A DNA stretch of 64,000 nucleotides from Umbelopsis ramanniana AG. Its lineage: Eukaryota > Mucoromycota > Umbelopsidomycetes > Umbelopsidales > Umbelopsidaceae. The position numbers and the translations under genes were made by a program. How positions within the stretch are numbered: the first letter of the stretch is position 1; every line of letters begins with the position of its first letter. Location of the stretch: NCBI RefSeq assembly GCF_025399195.1, contig NW_026252095.1, positions 124,001-188,000 of the forward strand, in the 5' to 3' direction. Shown in pieces: positions 45,575-55,147 of this stretch. The notes under the pieces were generated by a model. It worked only from the letters and a program-made list of their open reading frames with translations, was not told the origin of the DNA and made no database searches.

Positions 45575-46007
45575 GGAAGCTGTTGGAGGAGGGAAAAGGA
45601 ACAAAAGGGAGTAAATGGAATTCACACGAATTACAGTGGCGAGCGACCTTTAAACCTTAAGGCGGTTATTGGTAAAAATCCCGTGACGTAAGCCAGATCG
45701 ATTTTCCAGTAACACCATCCAGACAACCTTGAATGCATACAACCTTGAACGTATTGAAAAAATCTGATTTTTCAGATTCATTATCAATTGTAGAAATGGG
45801 ATGAAGGTATGCATAAGTTGTCAATTTAGCGTATTTGCAAGTTGGGCGGCCGTCAAACGAGTATTTGAGGAAATAACAGAAAAAAACGTTCCATTTTGTA
45901 TTTCATTGCGAGAATCCTTCTCGCAGGCTATTCTAATGTCATCAAGGGCTGGCTAGCTGGTCATTATATTGGAACCAAATATACATGGTTTTGCTCGAAA
46001 ATAATTT
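45575..46007. other. intergenic spacer
   Basis: About 430 bp between the acyl-CoA synthetase start and the SWT1-like 3' end. No gene, RNA or repeat recognised. Confidence 0.5.
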
Positions 46008-47605
46008 TTAATAGTATCGGTTGCTTGCATGAACGGAGTCCATTGTGCCTTTAGGCGGGGGAGGTGGGTATTCGTCATCAACGTCCATGGCACAATCATC
46101 GTTGTCGTCGTTCAGTGTCGGTTTTGGTTCGGAATGGGTTTTATGAGAATGATGTCGGTCCTCTGTCGTATGTGACCTCGGTTTCGATTCATCTTTGCTT
46201 TCCATTTTGCTTCTATGTCGCTCAAGCGCCTCCAGGTTCCAAGACCTAGCCTCTTTCCTAGAGTCCAGTCGGGAGTTAGCGTCTTGCAGTCGTTTGGACT
46301 TTGATTTGTGGGGTGCATGGATAGAATCTGCTGCTGATGTGCCTTCGAAAGAATAAGACCTCGGCTTATGGGTTGATTCAGTGGGTCTGTCTGACGTGCT
46401 TGGGCGACTTTGAACTTGGCTCATCACCTCCGTTACGCCTGGATTTGATCGTGATGTGGATGGCGCTTGCGCAGTGGACACACTAAGGGCTTTTTTGTGA
46501 GTGGTTGATCGTACCTGAGCGTTATCAACTAGCTTTTGTAATTTGTGCTGATCGACACTTCCAAACGCATCAATGTGGTGAACCATGCACTTGTTACATA
46601 GGTTTCTATCGTTGGAATACAGTACAACTCTACGATGTTTTTTTCTAGCAAAATATCTATGGCGTACACGTTAAAGAGGATTCCTTCGCTGCACCATCTC
46701 CACATAGTACATGAATAATGTCACTCACCGGCAGCAATCTAAAATTCTGTCATCGTTTTCCTGCGAGTTTGCACGAGTTAATCAAGTCCCTCCATTACAA
46801 TATCTGACTAATGCTACTTACGAAAGCTGAGGTGTCGGAAGATTCTATTACTTGCTGTCCTCGTAGAGCTGGTGATTTGCTTGAGAAAATCTTTTGCAAA
46901 AATATGATAGCTCCTTGTGCACGGTCTGCAACTCTTGATCCCGGCGTATCTCTACGGGACTAGCATACAAAACATCAGGGAAAGAATTATTTGATCTCAC
47001 GCTTCACCAAACATTACCTTCAACAAATCGAGTTCTTCCAGCACAACCCATGGCACTACGACTGTCGCGCAGCATTGCCTCCGTTCGATGCTTGAAATTA
47101 ATGATTTTAAGTGGTCCTGATGCGAAATCAAAATGTTGGTATCTACGACAATAAACGTTTCTTCTTGAATGGCATTAGCACTAGTAGTGCTGATCAAGGA
47201 TTCTAGATGCTTTTTAAGATTTCTGCTTGTGGTTATTGATTGCTTGACGTTATCAGCACCCAGTCGATGGGATTTGTATTTCAGAGCAGAGTGTTTGGAT
47301 TGTGACGGTGAGATATTGGCATATTTACTTTGAGACGATGAATAAGGCGATTGGAGATTTTGCAATCGGGTTGCTGTTACATGGCAATGGTTGGAAAAGT
47401 TAAGGAAAAAGGAACTGTCATGTACAGCGGTAAAAGCAGCCTTTTGGATTCGGCATGGCTAGTTTGCTGTTTGAGTGGAGCACTTACCATTCGCAGCGTC
47501 GTGAGGATGAGTTGTGATCTCGGTTCGAACATTACGGACAAGATCATTGATCATTCGAATGAACTCGGGTCCGTCCTCGTCCATGTAATCCTCGTCGCCA
47601 TGCAT
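46008..47605 (-). CDS. SWT1-like PIN-domain endoribonuclease
   Basis: Five exons in transcription order: 47605-47488, 47373-47018, 46959-46822, 46760-46729, 46656-46008. The product has 430 residues. A PIN nuclease domain (about 105-240) keeps its acidic centre: VVDTNILIS, VVPWVVLEELDLLK, NDDRILDCCRYF and LYSNDRNLCNKC. This order, with the NDR motif, is that of SWT1. Yeast Swt1 is a nuclear RNA endonuclease that removes defective mRNPs at the pore. The C-terminal half is disordered, Ser/Lys/His-rich, with an acidic DDNDDCAMDVDDEY followed by five prolines. Yeast and animal Swt1 carry further domains, so this form is short. A 32-nt exon lies inside the PIN domain. Confidence 0.86.
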
Positions 47606-48307
47606 TGAGTTGATTCAGGTTGAAATAACGGTGGGTTGGCCACCAGTCAAACGGTGCAATTGTAGACTTCAGAACTCCGCACCGATTGTTTGCCAAAAGA
47701 CGATGGTACCCAATAACTTTTCTAACCATTAGGCACCACGTTACTTACTATAATTGCAAGTCTAGTAGACTATTAGCAAACCAATTAGAGAAAACATTGA
47801 AAATTCCTTCTCTGCTATGAACACATATTTCCATGGTTGAATCACTGTGTCAATCAAGATACTCTTTGATGTGACTTGGTTGAAGGTACTGTGCTTGAGT
47901 GTCAAGTCGTTTCAACAGCATGGTCGTCTGGCGCTACTGGGGGCGTTTCGAGCTTAATTCATTGCTGTGATTTGAATTGGAAACAAACCATATGAAGTTC
48001 ATGGTTCGGTTGCTCAGTACTTGTGAGGTGTTCGTCGCTTTGGTCAGAAGGCTTTCTTGTGAACCCTAGAATCCAAGTCAGCCTCTTGTGATACACATGC
48101 TGCGACTTTTGCCGTTATAAATACCTGGTGAATGCTTTGCTTACCAGCCACCACATTTAAACTGTGTTTCTTCCATTAAATAACCATTAACCAGATCTAT
48201 ATGTAAGTAAATACAGTCGATTCCTTCAATTCTTTAATGTTAGCTTGGAATCATCGAACAAACTTGAGAATGGTCACTAATTCATTTGGCACACACTAGA
48301 CTCCATT
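47606..48307. other. divergent promoter region with 5' UTR intron
   Basis: About 700 bp between the SWT1-like gene (-) and the GPI-tail protein (+). TATAAATA at 48115-48122 and a probable 5' UTR intron (GTAAGT at about 48204 to CACTAG at about 48300) belong to the latter. Nothing else seen. Confidence 0.5.
48115..48122 (+). promoter_or_regulatory. putative TATA box of the GPI-tail protein gene
   Basis: TATAAATA lies about 90 bp upstream of a good GTAAGT donor whose intron would end just before the ATG at 48308. Confidence 0.5.
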
Positions 48308-48979
48308 ATGTCTGTGAATGAGTACTGCTATTGGATGGAGCTCTATCGAAATGTATCTGTGCTGCCGAATGTGGGGTCAACAGTTGGCAGTGTTTCCTCA
48401 CCTTCGGACTGTGGTGCGTTTTGGACCGCTAGTGTGATGGTGTACAATTATACTTGTGACGCCTCCAATACCTGCACAACATACTACTCTAGTCATGGTC
48501 AGATGTATCCACGCGTCGCTGGATCCGAAAAATGCGACGTGGACGTCGCCGTAGGACCGAACCTACAGCCGCTGACTCAATACCGGTCGTCTGGTGTACA
48601 TGCAGACATGACCAGTTCCCAACCTATTACTGCTATAGATTATATGTTATATGATAACCTGACACCAGAGGACAAGCTTTTCGAATACTCAGAGTGGAAT
48701 GTGACCAATTATAAGAATTTTTCAATTTACGGCCTTGACATGTTGATCAATGCGGGATGCCCTATTTGCACCAAGTTCACACCAGGCGTTTACCTACAGA
48801 TGTGCTATTATAACTGTACACAACCACCACCCAACACGCTTAGGGATCTCGTAACATCTCCCACTTCGAGTTGTCCTAGTCTTTCTTCAAACGCAAATAG
48901 AAAGAGCTCTGCTTCAAAATCTGTCATGCTGTATGGCTTGGTAGTAGGTCTTGCAATGATTTTACCAATAATTCAATAA
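48308..48979 (+). CDS. cysteine-rich protein with C-terminal GPI-type tail
   Basis: An open frame of 223 residues from the ATG at 48308. It has paired cysteines (EYCYW, YTCDASNTCTTYY, NAGCPICTKF, QMCYYNC) and NxS/T sequons. A Ser-rich stretch is followed by a terminal hydrophobic tail (VMLYGLVVGLAMILPIIQ) typical of GPI-anchor addition. Such proteins need an N-terminal signal peptide, but none is visible. The region before a plausible upstream intron has in-frame stops and no ATG, so I could not build a signal-coding exon. Either the first exon lies further upstream or the protein has lost its signal. Family not recognised. Confidence 0.7.
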   Translation: MSVNEYCYWMELYRNVSVLPNVGSTVGSVSSPSDCGAFWTASVMVYNYTCDASNTCTTYYSSHGQMYPRVAGSEKCDVDVAVGPNLQPLTQYRSSGVHADMTSSQPITAIDYMLYDNLTPEDKLFEYSEWNVTNYKNFSIYGLDMLINAGCPICTKFTPGVYLQMCYYNCTQPPPNTLRDLVTSPTSSCPSLSSNANRKSSASKSVMLYGLVVGLAMILPIIQ

Positions 48980-49066
48980 ACATACAATAATTTACAAATA
49001 AAGAAGACTCTATAAAACTCAGATGTCATCAACTTTGATATGGTATAAATTGAGGTCAATCGTTTA

Positions 49067-49921
49067 TTATGTTGGGCATGAATATGTTCCAATCCATTTT
49101 TGAAATGGAAGAAATTTGTATTTGAAGGGAGCTGTGCCAAAGTTGAAGGAGACTTTGCAGAAACCATCTGCTCCAAATGAAGGGAAGAATATATGTTTTG
49201 AAATATCTGAATAAGCTGTACCGACGACTATGCCATTGAGAGTGAACCAAACGCTGCCGTGATCGATGTCCCAACCGCATCCAAGGACATCTCCTGGTTT
49301 GCCCCACGGCTGCGAAAAGTCTTGGCCACCATCAGGGTCATCACAAAATTTGCGACCGTCATCTGAATGCCATCCAACAGAGTACCTATTCCAACCTGGG
49401 AGTCGGAAGGACGGATACGGTCGCGTGCACAAACCGATGGCCATGGTAATATCAGAGGCATTTTCCAATATGGTGACTTCAAAGTAGTGGACTTCATCGC
49501 CATACTGTGGAGGCTCCGAGTCAGCTTTTGTTTTCAGATTGGCCAAACTCTTCAACTGCGCGGTGCCCAGCATTGGATACAGTGCTTGGATACAGACATC
49601 TGAGTCGGTGCTGGCAGATGAGCGACCCATAAATTTATTGAAGCGAGAACGTTGGCGAGGATGAAACGTAGCAGTATTAGACGGTTCAACAAGTACCAAA
49701 TCTTTGGCTGATTGCGAAAGGTCCAGATTTTGATACTGCACCAAACCACCGTTCAATAGATCGCGACATAGCGTTTCTGGGGGCGACTGATCGATAGCCC
49801 ACAAATTATCATGGATGAAAGCTTCTGCTCGGTCAAATGAGTCGCCCGAGGCATTATGGTATAAGCCGGCGTCATGAGAGTTTGTGACATGAGCGACGTA
49901 ATCGTAACTTGGAGGTTGCAT
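49067..49921 (-). CDS. SPRY-domain protein
   Basis: Intronless, 284 residues, ATG at 49921. A SPRY/B30.2 core occupies about residues 140-275: VHYFEVTILENASDITMAIG, LPGWNRYSVGWHSDDGRKF, GDVLGCGWDIDHGSVWFTLNG and FFPSFGADG. The N-terminal 120 residues have no known fold. The core resembles that of fungal SSH4/EAR1 (adaptors of the Rsp5 ligase) and RanBP9-type proteins. There is no membrane helix and no visible PY motif, so a soluble adaptor is more likely. The partner cannot be inferred. Confidence 0.85.
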   Translation of the reverse strand: MQPPSYDYVAHVTNSHDAGLYHNASGDSFDRAEAFIHDNLWAIDQSPPETLCRDLLNGGLVQYQNLDLSQSAKDLVLVEPSNTATFHPRQRSRFNKFMGRSSASTDSDVCIQALYPMLGTAQLKSLANLKTKADSEPPQYGDEVHYFEVTILENASDITMAIGLCTRPYPSFRLPGWNRYSVGWHSDDGRKFCDDPDGGQDFSQPWGKPGDVLGCGWDIDHGSVWFTLNGIVVGTAYSDISKHIFFPSFGADGFCKVSFNFGTAPFKYKFLPFQKWIGTYSCPT

Positions 49922-50212
49922 TTTGCAAGAAGGTTAAATGGAAAGAATAGATCTTCTTTTTCCTTTTATTTCTCAGCTTTGCGCAGTTTGCCAAGTGAAT
50001 GGCATCTTTTTACACAGGAAATCCCCCATAGCCACCTTTGATCGTTAGTGTGTGAAAAGTGAATGCCACTCAGAGTGGAATCAAATGCCTTTAACTTGAG
50101 TTCAATCACATTCAAAGTCCATTGCAAAGTCGCTTCAACATGGGTGGCGTGACGGCTGTTCTAATCACCAGGAACTGGGAATTGGTTAATCTCCTCTTTT
50201 CTGAGAACATAC

Positions 50213-50547
50213 ATGAGGAACAATCCAAGAGCAGTGTTACTGGGCTGGTAAGTAGTGTACACACGTCGACGAATGCACATTACATTAACACTAATGTGCT
50301 TGCATTTTCAAGGGGTTCATTGGCCGGTTGTAAGTTGTGACATTCAACGTGGTGAGGTGAATGACAGCACAAAAGTTTAACCCGTCGTTTCCCCTCTACA
50401 GGTGCCCTGGGAGGATACCTATTTGCCAAACATTATACCAACACCAAGCTCAGAAAGTACTCTGATGAAGGAGGATTTGGCAACACCAATGCGTCTTCAT
50501 CGGCCGAGAGGGAGCCAGGACAACGATCCGTCAACCGACGGTTGTAA
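50213..50547 (+). CDS. small single-pass membrane protein (65 aa) with 17-nt microexon
   Basis: Three exons, 50213-50247, 50313-50329 and 50402-50547, with GTAAGT donors and AAG/CAG acceptors, join in frame to a 65-residue protein. It starts MRNNPRAVLLGWGS, has one glycine-rich helix (SLAGCALGGYLFAKHY) and a hydrophilic tail ending SVNRRL. The helix is readable only if the 17-nt middle exon is used. The GxxxG-like spacing suggests helix packing in a membrane, perhaps mitochondrial, which is inference. Family not recognised. Each coding piece is too short to be found as an open frame alone. Confidence 0.72.
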
Positions 50548-50865
50548 TAGCTGATGACCTAGAAATAATGTATCCCCCCCCCCCTCGTGCTAATGTTTCA
50601 TCTCCAACGATTCAAATAACAGCAACACATGTAGACTAGAGGTGCTGAATGGATGTTTATTACCATGAGCATATGCAAAGTGGTGACGAATGATTAAAAG
50701 CAAAATTTTTAGGTGTACGTTTCGTGTAAAGGCAAAAAAAATCAAACAGGCAGCGACCATCATGGGCCGCTACGTAATAAACAGCAGTGGTATGTCGAAT
50801 GCACTCATTTCTGGGTTTGTATTGGCGTATATCTACAAAGAAGCGTGCCTTGTCGACCGACCCGT
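50548..50865. other. intergenic spacer with poly-C run
   Basis: About 320 bp between converging genes. A homopolymer of 11 C at 50574-50584 is the only G/C homopolymer of that length in the window. No gene. Confidence 0.6.
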
Positions 50866-52960
50866 TTACTCTTCCACGTCAGTATCGGAATCTCCATCGT
50901 GGTGAAGGGTAACTATGTGAAGAAAATCAGACATGCTTGAAAAGAAAAAGGGGCAACATGTCCATGGAAAGCATAGATACCTGAGCTGAATTGGGTGAAC
51001 GGGTTATCCTCACCCTCTATGTAAAACTTCTTTTTGCTATCTTTTTGAAGGTCAAAGCTCGAGCTTTCTCTCATCCTACGAAAGTTGACCGCATCGGCAT
51101 CACTTGATGGCGTTGGTATAATGGGAGGGTCTTGGTGTCTAAGCAAAGCCCAATTAATGGTATTAAAAAAGGGATGGGCCTTTACATCCGCAGCGCCGGC
51201 GCGCGAACCCAGGCGTTTGTGTTCATCTTTATGCAGCAACTTGCGAATGATGACTTTGCAGTTCGCAGAAGGAGCCTTCGCACTTGGAAGCTTAGCGGGA
51301 TCGGGAAACGCAACATCTAACCGCAAAATCCGGGAAAACGTTTCGTTTCGATTGCTTCCTTTGAACGGAGTGGTACCATACTATAGCAAGTCAAGGTATC
51401 AGCATCCCCTCCCCATGGTTTAAAATGATGTCCACACCACTCACCAGCATCTCAAACAGCAATATGCCTAACGTCCACCAATCCACAGCACAAGAATGGC
51501 CGCATCCTTTGATGATTTCGGGAGATATGTATTCTGCAAGCATGCCATAGGTGAGTTTCGGCATGTTTAGAATTAAGCGTGCATCTGTCGTCATCCTACC
51601 TTCCGTGCCCACAAAGCTATTTGTCCTCAAATGGGCTATACAGGTTTTGGTATCGATTGCTGGAGGCTATGGTAGAATGATTAAGAACAATTGGTCAGTT
51701 TCGGTATGCATGGTGACACAGATGGAAGGGATTTACATACGGTATTAGGTGAACTTGACTTGACGATGGAAGGGTCATTTCTGGGTATAGCTTCTTTGGA
51801 TAAATCGAAATCGGTCAACATGATATGACCGGTCTCATGCAACAAGATATCTGTTTGTTTATGTTAGCTTCATAGGCCACTTCATCAAGATGTGATCTAA
51901 TGCTAACTTACTTTCCGGTTTCAAATCCCGATATATGAAGCCCATCAGGTGGAGGTATTCAAGGGCAGCAACCACTTCGGCAGCATAGAACCTGCCAGCA
52001 TCCTCATCCAGGCACTTTCCGGGACGAGATTGCAACGCTATGAAGCGGATAGGTGCATATCCAGTTAGTCGGGGGTACAGTGAAGGGGGGTGAAGCGGGA
52101 TAATTTACCTCGAAAAAACTCCCCACCACTGCAATACTCCATGACAAAATACAAATAATCTTGACTCTGGAAGCTGTGATAGAGCGTGACGATGAAGGGA
52201 TGATTGGATGTAGCCAATATCTCTTGTTCAGCAAGAACACGTTTGATTTTGTTGCGCTTGATCATTTCTTTTTTTGACAGCACTGGTTGCAAATGAAGGG
52301 GGTGGTCAATTTATTGGGTATGTGGCGTGCGTGCGTGGTGTGAGTAATTACCTTTCATTGCGAACAACTTGTCGGTCGCCTTTTGCCGTACAAGAAAAAC
52401 CTTCCCAACATCACCTCGGCCGAGTAATTTACATTTCGCAAAGCTAGATTTCGGAAGGCACCGGTTAGGACATTTGCTTCGGATATCAGTCCAATTATGT
52501 CAATCAGGACGCTTGGACCAGCCAGACCGTCTTTTTTCACAATCCATTAGAGTCTACCGCCCCCCATTCATTACCTGCTAGGTCCAACTTCTATACATTT
52601 TATCTTAACACTGTTACTTGAATATGTACGTCGAAGCGACTTGAGCTTTTGTAAAGTCGGGGTTGTTGGTGCTGGCTTGGTCATGGCTTTATCAAAGAGC
52701 TTTTTGGTGTTTGGAGCTGAAGCGACCTTCCGTATGGTCTTATCATCGGGGGCTAAATGATTCTGATCAGAGTGCCATGGGTTGGTCAGGTACGACTTGT
52801 TATGGTCTGGTGTCAGGTCCAGAGATGAAGGCATCTCATAGTCTCTGGTGGAGGAATGTCGGGATAACAGGGAACGAAATCGGGATTGCGGCGACACATA
52901 AGATGATGGTGGTTGGGTTATGGATGGATGTTCCAACACAACAACAGATGCCTTTAACAT
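50866..52960 (-). CDS. AGC-family Ser/Thr kinase of nrc-2 / FPK1-KIN82 type
   Basis: Nine exons in transcription order: 52960-52575, 52443-52352, 52282-52109, 52037-51912, 51850-51741, 51666-51600, 51533-51445, 51380-50981, 50912-50866. The product has 496 residues. The N-terminal 130 are disordered. The kinase has [13 protein letters not shown] (Gly loop), FAMKVLSKKEM (Lys), YRDLKPENILL and LTDFDLSK, where DFD replaces DFG. The long insert after DFD and [15 protein letters not shown] follow, then NPFTQFSS near the tail. The DFD and the insert mark the nrc-2/phototropin-like subgroup. Yeast Fpk1/Kin82 phosphorylate and activate aminophospholipid flippases at the plasma membrane, and Neurospora nrc-2 represses conidiation. 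An FPK-type role is inferred from family. The ATG at 52960 is the first in frame. Confidence 0.93.
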
Positions 52961-53080
52961 TGAATGGGGAGAAACAAAGAAAGAAACAAATTCGATGATA
53001 AAAAGAGCAAGAAAAAATATTATTGGGTTTGGTTACTTTTTTTTTTTTTTTGGGATATTGTCAATGAGCTTTTTGTGCAA

Positions 53081-54152
53081 CTACCATGCAAGAGCTGTAT
53101 TATTATCTAATGGTTCATCTTCATATTCAACTTCAACATAAGCTCCTCGCTTCTTCTTCTTGGCTTTGCTAGCGTTGGCTGCTGCTTTTCGCTTCTTGGT
53201 GGTTCCCTCATCGTCGTCCGATGAACTTTCATCTCCAGACAGCTCTTCGGCAGTCTCTAAACCTTCGAGCAAATCATCATCACCATCTTCATATTCGTAC
53301 ATGCCGTTTTCAATGTCTTCTACGTCAGATTCATCTTCCAGGTCAGAAACAAATTCGTGTTCCTCCTATAATGCGGGTAAACAATCAGTATGGGTACAAG
53401 TCATCATTCATAGCAGACATCGAGATATACCTCGCCTTCTTCCTCCTCCTCTTCTTCCTCTTCTTCTTCGCCTTCGGACTCGTCTTCTTCGGCCTCAGCG
53501 TCCTGATCCAAAATCTTTTGCCAGATATCTTGATTAACATTGAGAGGAGCATCACCATAAGCCTTGTTCTTCAATCGATCAATCAATTCCTTTTCAATGC
53601 TCTTTTCTAGTCGAGCGGCAGCCTCTGCCTTTCGTTCTCTATTCTTTTCTCGTCGTTCTATCTTCTTCTTGATCCCAACCAGTTGAGGTCTATCTTCTTC
53701 GCTAAGCTTGAGCTTACGCATCTTAATAAGGTACTGTGTGATCTTTGTCAAGCGCTGCTTGCATTTGTGTAGAAGGAAATCAGGCCAGTAAATGAGATTA
53801 CTGTCAATCTGCTTAAGCGCTTCAGCGTAGTTCTTGGAGAGCTTGACTCGCTCCCACATCTTGGCTGGACTATGGGCTCGCTCAGGCGTCTTCATATACA
53901 AGTAAATGATACCCTTGTCTTCTCGTATCGTTGCATACCGGCTGTTGGCCAATGGGCAAGATTGCCGATTGCACAGACCTGTGACATTGTATTCATTACG
54001 ACAAAAGTTTTGTGTTGCCGTTCTGATTGAAAGTGCAAGTTAGATATAGGAATACTTTGGGATAGCACAGAACGGATATGTTCGACTTACTTGACTTTGT
54101 ATGAGCAAAAGTGCTGATTGATGACTTGCCAAATGACTTCGTCTGATTGCAT
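53081..54152 (-). CDS. MAK16: 60S ribosome biogenesis factor Mak16
   Basis: Three exons in transcription order: 54152-54091, 54022-53431, 53365-53081. The protein has 312 residues. The start [20 protein letters not shown] and [20 protein letters not shown] are diagnostic of Mak16, including its cysteine cluster. [20 protein letters not shown]-type sequence follows (read here as [17 protein letters not shown]). The C-terminal half is acidic (a run of Glu near 215) with [18 protein letters not shown], typical of nucleolar factors. Mak16 binds Rpf1 and joins early pre-60S particles in the nucleolus. A 14-nt T run lies 35 bp upstream of the ATG on the + strand. Confidence 0.96.
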
Positions 54153-54616
54153 CGAGGTATAAAGGTGTGGGTTGAGATCAGGCTACTTTTTTTTTTTTTT
54201 GGAGTCTCGACGTTCGAGCTTTTTTTGCACTGGGCAAGGTTAAAATTCTAGCCAGGAGAAGAAAAGCGGTCACTTAAGAGTAGTGGCTTAGAATAGCCCA
54301 TTGGCATGGCAGCTCACCTCACCGGACTTCCAAATGAATATTGCCGATGAACGCGAGCAGGGCTTTATTAACTGATGGATGTGGTTCAAAGGAAACCAAT
54401 CATGGAATAATAATAAAAAAAAACTTGATGGTTTAAGTAAAAACTTCTTGGAAAATAAAAAAAAAAAACGGACGCTTTCTTAGCGTTTTAGTCTACTAGG
54501 GTGGAGTGCCTCATAAAAATCAAAAATGTAACAGTGGTATCTGTGGAGGTGTGCAAGAAGGAGTCTGTGCTCGATAAGTGGGTGGAAGGCATCAAAGGTG
54601 TATGTGCTGACTGTCA
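54153..54616. other. MAK16 upstream region
   Basis: About 460 bp with homopolymer runs (T at 54187-54200, A near 54414-54423 and 54459-54468). No gene recognised. Confidence 0.5.
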
Positions 54617-54790
54617 TTAGTCAGAGCGACCACATGAGCTCATTTTTCGAAAGAATTGGTAGAAGAAACCTCCTATGGCGGCCAAAGGAACCACAATGAA
54701 ACAGCATTGGCATCCAGTTCCAGTGGAATGGCCCGCAGACGTGAATGGGTCTTGCGTGGGATGTTCGGGGTCAGCGGATTTGTCGGTCAT
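54617..54790 (-). CDS. possible small membrane-anchored protein (57 aa)
   Basis: ATG at 54790 to TAA at 54617. A polar Pro/Thr/Gly-rich half is followed by a cysteine cluster and hydrophobic segment (CQCCFIVVPLAAIGGFFYQF) and a basic, Cys/Ser-rich end. The shape suits a tail-anchored or palmitoylated peptide. A CAG that could be a splice acceptor lies just upstream, so a longer N terminus is possible. No family recognised; chance cannot be excluded. Confidence 0.4.
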   Translation of the reverse strand: MTDKSADPEHPTQDPFTSAGHSTGTGCQCCFIVVPLAAIGGFFYQFFRKMSSCGRSD

Positions 54791-55147
54791 GGGGGAGCAG
54801 AAGAGAGGTTGATTCTGAGAAATGTCAAACACTTGCCCGTCTACAGTGTCTGGGTTTGGGTGGGGATGGAGATTCGAGAATCTTATACGTCATCGGCGAC
54901 CAGTATCCAACGTCCAAAAGAGCCTCGTGGGTCTTCTGCGAGCATGGTTGGTAGATATCTCGAAGGATCGAGGTTTATTATTTCATTGACTGTAGCAAAA
55001 GCATGCCTTTTTTCAAAAATTACAAAAGACCAGATCAATGAAGAAGAAAAATGAAAGAAAAAATATTATGAAAATTTGATATAATACAGTACAGCTTGAG
55101 TTCCTTTTTTTTTTAGTGTATGCTTGGTTTCAATCCCTCGCCAGGCT
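54791..55147. other. spacer between small ORF and SNT1-like 3' end
   Basis: About 360 bp, the SNT1-like 3' flank on the minus strand. Overlapping open frames on the + strand (54656-55054) lack supporting motifs. Confidence 0.4.

Noticed and set aside
50122-50340. 72-codon frame starting upstream of the 65-aa membrane protein
   Set aside because: It lacks an ATG start and does not join the downstream exons in phase; the ATG at 50213 does.
53422-53480. Glu-codon repeat in MAK16 as a mobile or microsatellite element
   Set aside because: Acidic runs are normal in nucleolar factors such as Mak16.
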